Below are positions 18,708 through 27,393 of a DNA stretch of 64,000 bases, piece after piece. The notes under the pieces were generated by a model, which made no database searches, was not told the DNA's origin, and saw nothing but the letters and a program-made list of their open reading frames with translations. The DNA comes from an uncultured Candidatus Melainabacteria bacterium (GTDB lineage: Bacteria > Cyanobacteriota > Vampirovibrionia > Gastranaerophilales > Gastranaerophilaceae), in contig CAKVCZ010000006.1 in the NCBI GenBank assembly GCA_934726055.1, forward strand, positions 60,547-124,546, in the 5' to 3' direction. Numbering within the stretch: the first letter of the stretch is position 1; the number at the start of each line of letters is the position of its first letter. The position numbers and the translations under genes were made by a program.

Positions 18708-20114
18708 TTAAAAACCTTTAACAGCATTTGCTATAACTTCGTAATACGGTAAATATACCCCCATTACAAAAGCTATTATTAATAAAACAATTTGCGGAAC
18801 ATACATTGTCCAAGAAAGTTTGACCTTCTCTTGATTTTTACCGCTTTTAACCGACATTGTAAATACGGCTTTGGAAAGTCCGTATATAACAATTGTAAGC
18901 AGGAGCAAGAAACCTGTGCACATCCAATAGTGTCTAAGCTGAAGCATTGTTTTTACTATCAAATATTCGCTAATAAAAAGAACTGATGGCGGAAATGCTA
19001 CAATTCCCAAACAAGATAAAATCCAAAGCCAGCCGGTTGTGTTATCTTTTTCTAACAAACCCGTTATGGATTTTATTTTTTTTGTTTCGAATATTTTTAA
19101 AATATTTCCTGATGTCATAAAGAATGATGCTTTTATAAATGAATGACCTATCAGGTGAATAATTGCTGCAAACATTCCGACTCCGCCAAGAGCTGTTCCA
19201 ATAGCTAAAATACCCATATTTTCAATAGAAGAATATGCGAGCATTCTTTTGTAATTATTTATATGGTACACAAAAACTGCAGCTACAAACAAGGATAAAA
19301 ATCCCATCGCAAATAACATTATTCTTGCATAATTATCACATCCGGCAACTATTATAATCTTAAAGACTTTTAAAATCATTAGAAAAGCCGAATTAAGAAG
19401 TGTTGCTGAAAGTAATGCCGAAATAGGCGATGGCGATTGAGCATGAGCATCAGGCAGCCAAAAATGAACGGGAGCTAAACCCATTTTTGTTCCTATTCCA
19501 AATAAAATAAATACAAAAGATAATTTTAACCAAAATACATCAAAATTTTGGGCATTGGAATACAAATCATTATAGAAAAGTGAATTTAAATTTCCTGTTG
19601 CTATTGTGAGTAAAATAATTCCCACAAAAGCTAAAGCAATACCGATAGAACAAATGAATACATATTTCCAAGCTGCTTCAATAGAATGTTTTGTTTTGTA
19701 AAAATAAATTAAATATGCACTTGCTAAAGTCGTCGCTTCTATAAATATCCAAGTTATACCGAGATTTGTACTTAATATTGCACCCGTCATTGATAATACA
19801 AACAATAAAACCGCATAAGAATAATGTCTTAATTTTTTTGTTAATGACTTGTCATCTTTCATATATCCGTTGTTATAAATTGCTACGGCTAAATATACAA
19901 CTGAAAGAACAATTAAAAATATCTTATTCAATTCATCTGCCGCAAACAAATTTTGTTTAATATCGAAAGGATTATAGCCTATACATAAACATATTGAGCA
20001 AATTATATGAATAAATGCATACAAAGTAATCATTAAATTATTTAATGATCTATTCTTTATTAAAAATAATATTAAACATGCTATTATCGGAAATATTAAA
20101 ATCAAACTAATCAT
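18708..20114 (-). CDS. HyfF/NuoN-like antiporter-type membrane subunit
   Basis: The 468-aa product has about 14 membrane helices and the conserved segments of the proton-pumping NuoL/M/N and Mrp antiporter family. These are LGIGTKMGLAPVHFWLPDAHAQSPSPISALLS (about 200-231; Lys and His in the channel) and the GHSFIKASFFM segment near 327. It is the hydrogenase-4 component F type, thought to move H+ or Na+ coupled to electron flow. The start overlaps the stop of the HyfE-like gene by one base. Confidence 0.88.
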   Translation of the reverse strand: MISLILIFPIIACLILFLIKNRSLNNLMITLYAFIHIICSICLCIGYNPFDIKQNLFAADELNKIFLIVLSVVYLAVAIYNNGYMKDDKSLTKKLRHYSYAVLLFVLSMTGAILSTNLGITWIFIEATTLASAYLIYFYKTKHSIEAAWKYVFICSIGIALAFVGIILLTIATGNLNSLFYNDLYSNAQNFDVFWLKLSFVFILFGIGTKMGLAPVHFWLPDAHAQSPSPISALLSATLLNSAFLMILKVFKIIIVAGCDNYARIMLFAMGFLSLFVAAVFVYHINNYKRMLAYSSIENMGILAIGTALGGVGMFAAIIHLIGHSFIKASFFMTSGNILKIFETKKIKSITGLLEKDNTTGWLWILSCLGIVAFPPSVLFISEYLIVKTMLQLRHYWMCTGFLLLLTIVIYGLSKAVFTMSVKSGKNQEKVKLSWTMYVPQIVLLIIAFVMGVYLPYYEVIANAVKGF

Positions 20115-20803
20115 TATTCATAATCCTTTAAATCAGACAACTGCGAAACTTCCAAATCTTCAAATTCGGTATCAATTTCTTTAACAAGCAATCCCAAAAT
20201 AAATACCGCAATAAATATATCTAATAAAACGCCTAAATTAACAATTATTGGCATTTCTTTTGCTACCGCCAACGACAACAGAAATATTCCGTTTTCCATT
20301 GTAATGAAACTTATAACATTTGATAAAACTGTACGTTTTATCGTAATTAGCCACAAACTTGTAATAATAATTGATACGGATACTCCAAAATATAGCGATG
20401 ATATCATTTTTAACGCAGGAGATTGTATATTTGCTATCATAAATCCCCCAAAAAGAATTAAACTTGATATAACAAGTGCATAAAAATGAGGAATATTTGC
20501 ATCCGAATCTCTGTGTGCGTGAGTTTTATTTAAAACTTTATTTAAAAATAAAGGTATTACCAGAGATTTTACTCCAAGAGTTTCAAGAGTAATAAACGCT
20601 ATCCCAAAAATATGAACCCAATTATTTTTTATATCCTGTAATATTTGTGCATTAAACCAACTTTCATGAGTTAATCCAAATATACAAATAAAAAATAAAA
20701 GCCATCCTTGAAGTGAAAGCATATTAATATGTGCCTTCAACCTTGATGTTGACGCTATATAAAGCATTGATAAACCTAAAAGTATTATAAAAATATTTTC
20801 CAT
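20114..20803 (-). CDS. HyfE-like membrane subunit
   Basis: The 229-aa product has about seven membrane helices and resembles HyfE, the hydrogenase-4 component E, which contains a NuoK-like region. ITMENGIFLLSLAVA (about 166-180) matches the NuoK/HyfE glutamate-containing helix. It sits between the NuoH-like and HyfF-like genes, as in hyf operons, and ends in an acidic soluble tail. Confidence 0.82.
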   Translation of the reverse strand: MENIFIILLGLSMLYIASTSRLKAHINMLSLQGWLLFFICIFGLTHESWFNAQILQDIKNNWVHIFGIAFITLETLGVKSLVIPLFLNKVLNKTHAHRDSDANIPHFYALVISSLILFGGFMIANIQSPALKMISSLYFGVSVSIIITSLWLITIKRTVLSNVISFITMENGIFLLSLAVAKEMPIIVNLGVLLDIFIAVFILGLLVKEIDTEFEDLEVSQLSDLKDYE

Positions 20804-20805
20804 AA

Positions 20806-21720
20806 TTAATTTCCGTATATCCTATATGTAACTAAAGTCAAAATTATTAGTGCCGTAATTGACATTATAAAAATAAATTCAAAAACATGTGTCATTCTGA
20901 ACCTTGCAATAGATGATTCTATCGTTCCGATAATTACTGACAACAGACATATTATTGCTAAAAATGCTGTTATTGCTATCCAAACAGGAAGCCCTACTGG
21001 AATTATTAATGATGCAATAAGAGCTTCAAATAAAAACATCTTAATTGCTGCACCCCAAGTAATTAATCCCAAATCTACACCTGAATTATCAAGAATCATA
21101 ACTTCATGTATCATTGTAAGCTCCAAATGTGTAGTTGGATCATCAACTGGAACTCTACAGCCTTCAATTAAAAGCATTATAAATAATGTAATAACAGCTA
21201 ACGCGATTATTAAATATCCGTAAACCCCTGCATTTTCTAATATCATTTTAAGATTTGAAAAAGAATGATTGCTTGTAAGAGCAACAACAGACCCCATAAA
21301 AATAAAAAATGCGGGTTCAACAATAGTTGAAAAACAAGCTTCTCTTGAAGCTCCCATTCCTTCAAAACTGCTCCCCGTATCCATAGCACCTATTAAAGAA
21401 CAGAATTTTCCAAATCCCAATATATAAGAAAATATTATAAATCCGAATGGGATATTCATTATCGCCTCCCCGTTAATTATAGGAACAAGAAGTCCTGCAA
21501 ACAGTATAGCTGAAAATCCAATGACAGGTGCCGTTTTAAATACCCATGATGTCGTTTCTGAATATACTGTTTCTTTTTTTAGTAATCTCAAAACGTCATA
21601 CAACGGTTGTAAAAGCCTTACACCTTTGCGTCCGCCCCAAAATGCCTTTGTTTTCTTTATTATACCTATCATTATAAATGGCATAAATATTAATATTAAA
21701 ATATCTAAAATTGTTATCAT
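20806..21720 (-). CDS. HyfC/NuoH-like membrane subunit
   Basis: The 304-aa product has eight helices and the NuoH/HycD/EchB core. Conserved loops include RKGVRLLQPLYD (33-44), the acidic ASREACFSTIVEPAFF segment (about 128-143) and EGCRVPVDDPTTHLELTMIHE (about 186-206), the last being a signature of this family next to the quinone or ferredoxin-site module. It links the peripheral electron-carrying arm to the membrane pump subunits. The gene is 4 bp downstream of the HyfB-like gene. Confidence 0.92.
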   Translation of the reverse strand: MITILDILILIFMPFIMIGIIKKTKAFWGGRKGVRLLQPLYDVLRLLKKETVYSETTSWVFKTAPVIGFSAILFAGLLVPIINGEAIMNIPFGFIIFSYILGFGKFCSLIGAMDTGSSFEGMGASREACFSTIVEPAFFIFMGSVVALTSNHSFSNLKMILENAGVYGYLIIALAVITLFIMLLIEGCRVPVDDPTTHLELTMIHEVMILDNSGVDLGLITWGAAIKMFLFEALIASLIIPVGLPVWIAITAFLAIICLLSVIIGTIESSIARFRMTHVFEFIFIMSITALIILTLVTYRIYGN

Positions 21721-21724
21721 TTTC

Positions 21725-23710
21725 TTATCCTATAAAAATTAATCCTATTATTGAAAGTATTAAAAATATCAGACCAAACAAAATGTATTGCTGCATATTT
21801 CCGTTTTGTATTCTCTCAAATTTTGATAATAATTTTTCATCAAACTTTATTAACGGCTTAACTATATATGCTTCTTCCAAATCTTCTATTTCCATTTCAT
21901 AATAAGCCTCTTTTGGAAACAATTCTTTAGGTTTTTTGATATGCACAATTCTTTTAAACATAGGTTTAAGAGTTGAAACAAATAAATCTGCATAACTAGA
22001 TGCTGTATATTGCATCCTTTCATTTCCTCTATTATATCCGCATCCCCATGTATTATGGATTCTGCTTTTTCTATTAATAATTAATCTGAAACCCACAACC
22101 AATAAAACTATCATAAGGAATATAAAAAATATAAGACTTAACATTCCAAGTAAATTAATCATTGACGGAACAATCGGTATAACAGCATTATTTTTCGTTA
22201 TTATCAGTATCGGATTTATAACTGATAATATTGCATACTGTGGGAAAAATCCTATTAATACTGCTAAAACAGCCAACATAAATATTGGAATTAACATAAT
22301 TTTTTCTACATCTGAGGACACATTTGCAGCCTGCTCACTTCGAGGATTTCCCAAAAGCATTACGCCTGTAACTTTTGTAAAACAAAGTATTGCCATTGTC
22401 CCGATAAGAGCCAATGACGCAAGTGAAATTATAAAAGTCATAAAAGCAGTAATATTGTTTGCATTAACCAAACCTAAAACAATTCCGCCGTATATTAAAA
22501 ATTCGCTGATAAATCCATTGAAAGGCGGTAAACCGCATATTGCAACGGAGCCAATTATAAATAAAAGTGAAGTATATGGCATTTTTTTAATTAATCCACC
22601 TAAAATTTCAACATCTTTTGTATGCGTCTGTTTGTATATATTACCTGCTCCAAAAAACAACAACGGTTTAAATATTGCGTGGTTAAGTATATGTAAAATT
22701 CCTCCGCCAAAACCTAATAATGTAACAATCGGATTGTTATATACCATACCTAATAATCCGATACCGATGCCTATTCCTATTATTCCGATATTTTCAAGGC
22801 TATGGTATGCAAGCAGACGTTTTATATTGTGTTGAGTAATAGCATATAAAACACCCCAAAGTGCTGATATAACAGAAATACAGATAACTAAATATGCTAC
22901 AAATTTTGAAGGAACGCCTATAAGCCATATCGTTCTTAAAATTCCATAAATTCCTGTTTTAATCATAACTCCGGACATTATCCCTGAAATGTGGCTCGGT
23001 GCAGCCGGATGAGCATCAGGAAGCCAATTATGAAACGGAAGAAAACCTGCTTTTGTACCAAAACCAATAAAAGCAAGCAAAAATACGATATTTGCAAGTT
23101 GAGTATTCTTATTTAAAACTGATATAAAATCTGAAAAATCAAAGCTGTTTGAATTAATATTTAATATAACAAAAGCCGAAAGTATAAAAATCATTGAAAT
23201 ATGCATATAAACAAGGTATTTTATTCCGGCATTAAGCACTTCTTTTTTGTGTCCCTCAAACATGACAAGGAAAAATGAAGAAAGCGACATAATTTCCCAT
23301 AAAACAATAAAAAATAGGGAATTTTGAACAGTTACAACTCCAATCATAGACGCAACCAAAAGCATAAGAAAGAATGTATGAGAAGATAAATTCATTCCCT
23401 TGTTAAGATACGATTTAATGTATCCGCAGGCATAAATTGTTCCTAAAAAACTTAAAACAGAAATTACAAAAACGAAAAAGGCAGATAGTGGATCGATGAT
23501 AAAGTTTACAGTACCAAAAATCGGCGGCAAATACAAATTAGCCTTAAACGATGAGCCTGTCATCAAACAATTTATTGACGGTAACGACAATAAAATTGCA
23601 GAAATGCCTGTAAAAATAGAACAAAGCTGCATTTTATAATCTTCTTTTATAAAAATTGAAATAATTCCGCCCAATACTAACAGATTTAATGCTATAAAAA
23701 ATAATTCCAT
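21725..23710 (-). CDS. HyfB/NuoL-like membrane subunit
   Basis: The 661-aa product has about 15-16 helices and the antiporter-like core with IGFGTKAGFLPFHNWLPDAH (near 215-234) and GGILHILNHAIFKPLLFF (near 330). A C-terminal soluble part holds WGCGY and QYTASSYADLF, as is usual in HyfB. It is the first gene of the minus-strand operon hyfB-C-E-F-G-I-like; separate D and H genes are absent. No strong promoter is obvious in the 135-bp gap upstream. Confidence 0.9.
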   Translation of the reverse strand: MELFFIALNLLVLGGIISIFIKEDYKMQLCSIFTGISAILLSLPSINCLMTGSSFKANLYLPPIFGTVNFIIDPLSAFFVFVISVLSFLGTIYACGYIKSYLNKGMNLSSHTFFLMLLVASMIGVVTVQNSLFFIVLWEIMSLSSFFLVMFEGHKKEVLNAGIKYLVYMHISMIFILSAFVILNINSNSFDFSDFISVLNKNTQLANIVFLLAFIGFGTKAGFLPFHNWLPDAHPAAPSHISGIMSGVMIKTGIYGILRTIWLIGVPSKFVAYLVICISVISALWGVLYAITQHNIKRLLAYHSLENIGIIGIGIGIGLLGMVYNNPIVTLLGFGGGILHILNHAIFKPLLFFGAGNIYKQTHTKDVEILGGLIKKMPYTSLLFIIGSVAICGLPPFNGFISEFLIYGGIVLGLVNANNITAFMTFIISLASLALIGTMAILCFTKVTGVMLLGNPRSEQAANVSSDVEKIMLIPIFMLAVLAVLIGFFPQYAILSVINPILIITKNNAVIPIVPSMINLLGMLSLIFFIFLMIVLLVVGFRLIINRKSRIHNTWGCGYNRGNERMQYTASSYADLFVSTLKPMFKRIVHIKKPKELFPKEAYYEMEIEDLEEAYIVKPLIKFDEKLLSKFERIQNGNMQQYILFGLIFLILSIIGLIFIG

Positions 23711-23845
23711 AAATATTTATATTCCGTGTTTTAATTTATAATATCTCCAAACATATTTATCGTACGAAAAACAAAATTATTTTTCAAATAAGAACATCAA
23801 AGTTTTCAACATAAGCTTAAAACGAACTGATGACAGAATTTTAAT

Positions 23846-24150
23846 TCAAAATTCGTTTAATATGGAGTACAACTCCGGATTATACGAAAAAACGCTCCAT
23901 TCCTCTATGAGTTTATCTAGGCTATATCTGGCATTAGCAGGGCTAGTTGAAGGCATTTTGAGGCAAGAATATTTATATAACAAATCCGGAAAATATTTCT
24001 TAAAAGCAGAATATGATTTATTCCCATTTAAGCAAATTGTTTTAATATTAGGGTATTTTTTCAACAAACCTTTAATATCATTCGGAGTTTCGTTTTGGAT
24101 ATCAGAATCCAAGCTTCCCTCTCGCTTACAGGTTTTTATTGTATCCCAAC
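23846..24150 (-). pseudogene. DNA-deoxyinosine (hypoxanthine) glycosylase, C-terminal half only
   Basis: The remaining frame carries WDTIKTCKREGSLDSDI and then PNDI, TICLNGNKSYSAF and LPSTSPANARYS-like (here MPSTSPANARYS), which together are the C-terminal half of the uracil/hypoxanthine-DNA glycosylase family that repairs deaminated adenine. The frame runs from about 24150 and hits stops just upstream; the N-terminal half, with the GSFPS loop, is missing. The break point coincides with the start of a tyrosine recombinase fragment, so island DNA has replaced the 5' part. The piece is probably not functional. Confidence 0.75.
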
Positions 24151-24336
24151 CGATACAGCGACATCATTAATGATTTTATATGCTTGCTGTCGCAATAAAA
24201 AACCTTTATTCTTTCTTGATATAAATAAAGGTTCATTTTGTGCATAATTTCTGGTTTTCAAATACTCTTTAATTGCTGATTTGGCATTATCCGATAAGGG
24301 AAAATCTTTAAATTTATTTGTTTTCTTTTCTCTTAG
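24147..24336 (-). pseudogene. Internal fragment of a small tyrosine recombinase
   Basis: About 60 residues (REKKTNKFKDFPLSD to RQQAYKIIND, then VGI) match the middle of the intact recombinase at 37748-38311 almost residue for residue. The N-terminal third with the first catalytic Arg and the C-terminal part with HxxR and Tyr are both missing. It joins the glycosylase remnant on the left at a TTGGGATACAA microhomology and a methyltransferase fragment of opposite orientation on the right (about 24336-24340). Confidence 0.8.
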
Positions 24337-24339
24337 CAC

Positions 24340-24941
24340 AGCCGTTTTACCGGAGCGACCAACTTGAACGACAATACTTAGAGATAGTGGGGAGATACAC
24401 AAAAGAGCAAGCAAATGAATTCAGTCAAATGCTTGCTCTTATTGTTTTAGCGCTTGACGAAAAATATCAAGACTTTTTAGGACAAGTGTTTTCTGTAAAC
24501 AATTTTGGTAATGCAAGAAAAGGTCAGTTCTTTACACCGTATCATGTTAGTAAACTTATGACACAGATAAATTTTACGGACATAGAAAATCAACTTGCAG
24601 AGAAAGACTTTGTAACATTAGCAGAGCCTTGTTGCGGCAGTGGCGGAATCATTATAGCATTTGCAGAAACATTGAAAGAACAGGGTTACAACTATCAACA
24701 TCAGCTTTTTGTTGAAGCAATAGACATTGACGAAACTTGTTTCAAAATGGCATACATTCAGCTTTCAATACTCGGTATTCCTGCAAGAGTAATGTTAGGT
24801 GATACACTTGCGTGGAAGTTTCAGAAAGTCTTATATACACCGCTTTACTTTGTAAATGGCTTTGAATACAAGCTAAAACGTCAGCAACAAGAACAGAAGA
24901 AGCCTGTTATCGTTGAAATGAAACAGTTGCAACTTTTTTAA
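24340..24941 (+). pseudogene. N-6 adenine methyltransferase-like protein, 5'-truncated
   Basis: From QPFYRS onward this matches the methyltransferase-like protein at 33975-34703 over its whole remaining length. The first 45 or so residues are replaced by antisense recombinase sequence. It keeps the target/cofactor segment GQFFTPYHVSKLM and the SAM motif EPCCGSGG, but like its intact paralogue it has no NPPY/NPPF catalytic motif. Both copies end in a similar MKQLxLF peptide. It stands upstream of the TIR operon, as the intact copy stands upstream of the TPR/WG genes. Confidence 0.75.
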
Positions 24942-24986
24942 TGCATTGTAACTATCTGTTTTTACTATATAATAAGAACAGGGAGT

Positions 24987-25553
24987 GTGAATCACATGAC
25001 AAGACACAAAGTTTTTATCAGCTATCATCATGCAAATGACCAAGCATATAAAGATGAATTTGTAAGAGTTTTTCAGAATTATTTTATTGATAAATCTGTG
25101 CATGCAGGAGAATATGATGAAGATTTAAGTACAGATTATATAAAAAGACTAATAAGAGAAGAAAAAATTACTGATAGTAGCATTATAATTGTACTAATTG
25201 GAAGTGAAACATTTAAAAGAAAACATGTTGATTGGGAAATTTCTGCAGGACTATCTTGTCAAGCTGGAGGGTGTTCAGGATTAGTCGGAATAATATTACC
25301 GACATACTATACATCAATAGAGAATTACCGATTAAATCGCAATCAATATTTATATGATACAATTCCTCCAAGATTAAGTGATAATATTAAAACAGGATAT
25401 GCGAATATATATAATTGGGAAAAATTAGCTGAAAGAGATGTTTATGGAAACTCTGTTTTGTATTCTTGGTTAGAACAAGCATATTCTAGAAAATGTAATT
25501 ATTCACACAAAATTGATAATAGCAGATTGCAATTTGTAAATAATAGGTCATAA
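24987..25553 (+). CDS. TIR-domain protein, ThsB-like (DUF1863 type)
   Basis: The 188-aa product is a stand-alone TIR-like domain of the ThsB/DUF1863 type. It begins KVFISYHHAND (residues 5-15), continues with the segment SSIIIVLIGSETFKRKHVDWEI (61-82) and has a conserved acid E81 in VDWE that corresponds to the catalytic acid of this fold. ThsB proteins in Thoeris antiphage systems sense infection and make an ADP-ribose-type signal from NAD+. Here the next genes are two membrane proteins instead of ThsA. GGGAGTG precedes the ATG. The gap to the next gene is 3 bp, so the three genes are one operon. Confidence 0.82.
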   Translation: MNHMTRHKVFISYHHANDQAYKDEFVRVFQNYFIDKSVHAGEYDEDLSTDYIKRLIREEKITDSSIIIVLIGSETFKRKHVDWEISAGLSCQAGGCSGLVGIILPTYYTSIENYRLNRNQYLYDTIPPRLSDNIKTGYANIYNWEKLAERDVYGNSVLYSWLEQAYSRKCNYSHKIDNSRLQFVNNRS

Positions 25554-25556
25554 AAT

Positions 25557-26228
25557 ATGGAACTTTTAAAACTAACAATTGAAAACTATAATATTGTAGC
25601 ATATTGTAGCCCATATATTTGGGTTACAGCAGTTTTGATTGGCATACTAATTCTGATATATAGGATTTACAAAGGGAAACTTATTGGACCTCAAATAGAT
25701 ATTGACGAAATTGCGTTAGGAATTGGAGACCAAACAATTAAAATCAAACCTAATTACCAAACTAAGCAAGTTGCATACAAGCTTTGGGTAGAACTTAATA
25801 CAAGAAAACTAGGTTTACCTATAGATGAAAATAATGACGTAATTTCTGAAATATATGATTCTTGGTATTCATTTTTTGGAATTGCAAGAGAGCTTATCAA
25901 AGATATTCCTGCACAAAAAGCAACAAACCAAGATACAAAAGAACTAATTATTTTATCTTCCAAAATTTTAAATAAAGCAGTAAGACCACATTTAACAAAA
26001 TGGCAAGCAAGATACAGAGAATGGTACAAAAGATACTTGGAAAGTATTGAAACTTATGATATTTCACCTCAGGAATTGCAGAAGAAGTTTAAATGTTTTG
26101 GCGATGAGTATTGTTATCAAACTTTAATAAACGATATGAAAAATGTTAACAAAAAAATAATAAGCTACAGAAAAATTTTAGAACAGATAGTTTTTGGAGA
26201 AGAACTTAAGGAAGAATATCAAGGATAA
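25557..26228 (+). CDS. Single-span membrane protein of the TIR operon, unknown family
   Basis: The 223-aa product has one membrane helix (residues about 18-38, IWVTAVLIGILILIYRIY) and a cytoplasmic alpha-helical domain of about 180 residues. Visible landmarks are YKLWVELNTRKLGLP (69-83) and LTKWQARYREWYKRY (near 150). I cannot name the family. It follows the TIR gene by 3 bp and precedes the next membrane protein by 5 bp. In an antiphage setting it is a candidate effector or the partner that anchors the system at the inner membrane; that role is inferred from context only. Confidence 0.7.
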   Translation: MELLKLTIENYNIVAYCSPYIWVTAVLIGILILIYRIYKGKLIGPQIDIDEIALGIGDQTIKIKPNYQTKQVAYKLWVELNTRKLGLPIDENNDVISEIYDSWYSFFGIARELIKDIPAQKATNQDTKELIILSSKILNKAVRPHLTKWQARYREWYKRYLESIETYDISPQELQKKFKCFGDEYCYQTLINDMKNVNKKIISYRKILEQIVFGEELKEEYQG

Positions 26229-26233
26229 ATAGT

Positions 26234-27256
26234 ATGAGATTAAGAGATTATCAATTTTTATTAGAAAAATGTGAAGAATCATTATTGAAGTATACATCTG
26301 AGACAAAATATGTTGGTAACCAACAACAAAAAGGAGTTAAACAATTCAAAATCCCAATTACTATGGTAAATGAATTGAGTATAAACAATTTGTTTGAGAA
26401 AAAAACAAAAATAATACTTAACAACTATGACTATATGCTAACAACTGTAAATGATGAAATTTTAATGGAAATAAATGCGTTCAAAGATTTTGATAACAAA
26501 ATGAAAGATTTAAACTATTTAGTTACAGAGTTTAAGCAAACATTAGATAAAATTGTTACTCCAGAAAAAGAAAATGTTATAAATTTCAAACTCCCAAACG
26601 ATATTAAAAATATTGAACAATTTAATAAGTTTGTAAAAGATTTAAATGATGCATTGATGTTTTGTCAAAGAATAAAAGTTCAGCCAAAATTTTCTGGATT
26701 AGATACAGGTTCATCTTGGATTCAGTTTGTTATTGACTCTTATCCCCTTATTCTATTTATATTTACTCTTCTCGTTGGTTTCTTAAAAACCGCAAAATTA
26801 TATTTAGAAACAGAAAAACTTTGGAATGAAAGAATAGAAAGAGAAAAATCTAAAAAAGTATCACAAGAAAAAATTCAATATTTAGAAAATCTTAAAAAAG
26901 AAGAATTAGAAGAACATAGAACAGAAGAAGATAAAATAATTCGTGAAACAATAGAAAAAGTTGGTATTTCAAATTTCTTTGCTAATGCAAGCAAAGATGT
27001 ACAAAGTGATATTGGCGAATTAAATGAATTTGTAAATGCTGTAGATATATCAATGAGAAAAATGGTAGAATTATTAGGCAGGGGTATGGAAATACATCCA
27101 GCGATAAAAGCTACAGAAGAAACTAAAGCTATTGCTCAAGATATTCAAAAACAAGTTTCTGCTTATCAGCAGTTTGCTATTGGTATAACAGATATAAAAT
27201 CAATCCCTACAGAAGAATCAAAAGAAAAAGATAATTCTGTGCAGAATGAAGAATAA
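26234..27256 (+). CDS. Membrane/coiled-coil protein of the TIR operon, unknown family
   Basis: The 340-aa product has a helical N-terminal half, one membrane helix (about residues 166-187, DSYPLILFIFTLLVGFLKTA), then a highly charged coiled-coil (190-235) and a glutamate-rich tail. No enzyme motif is visible. It is the third gene of the TIR operon, and its stop codon lies directly against the 3' end of a tyrosine-recombinase fragment on the other strand. It may form the oligomeric membrane part of the system. I do not recognise the family. Confidence 0.7.
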   Translation: MRLRDYQFLLEKCEESLLKYTSETKYVGNQQQKGVKQFKIPITMVNELSINNLFEKKTKIILNNYDYMLTTVNDEILMEINAFKDFDNKMKDLNYLVTEFKQTLDKIVTPEKENVINFKLPNDIKNIEQFNKFVKDLNDALMFCQRIKVQPKFSGLDTGSSWIQFVIDSYPLILFIFTLLVGFLKTAKLYLETEKLWNERIEREKSKKVSQEKIQYLENLKKEELEEHRTEEDKIIRETIEKVGISNFFANASKDVQSDIGELNEFVNAVDISMRKMVELLGRGMEIHPAIKATEETKAIAQDIQKQVSAYQQFAIGITDIKSIPTEESKEKDNSVQNEE

Positions 27257-27393
27257 TTACAAATCTAAACTCATATACACATCATCTAGCTTGTCTTGAG
27301 TAATTCCGATATATCGGAGTGTTACGCTTGGAGAAGAATGGTTAAGTATTTTTTGTACTATAGTTATGTCATAGCCATTTTTGTATGCATGAT
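27257..27393 (-). pseudogene. C-terminal fragment of a small tyrosine recombinase
   Basis: On the minus strand this reads HAYKNGYDITIVQKILNHSS, then VTLRYIGITQD and YMSLDL-stop, the last 45 residues of a recombinase like that at 37748-38311, including the catalytic Tyr in RYIG. It begins abruptly where a serine-recombinase fragment of opposite strand starts (27391-27394, shared ATG). It occupies the same place relative to the TIR operon that the intact recombinase occupies relative to the WG gene. Confidence 0.8.

Noticed and set aside
22455..22835. 126-codon plus-strand frame inside the HyfB-like gene
   Set aside because: Antisense shadow of conserved NuoL-like helices; no start signal.
24318..24339. 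Apparent start of the truncated methyltransferase-like gene
   Set aside because: The first codons are antisense recombinase sequence; the methyltransferase similarity begins only at QPFYRS.
27296..27391. Upstream extension of the serine recombinase frame
   Set aside because: This part is antisense of the tyrosine recombinase C-terminus and has no homology to a recombinase start.
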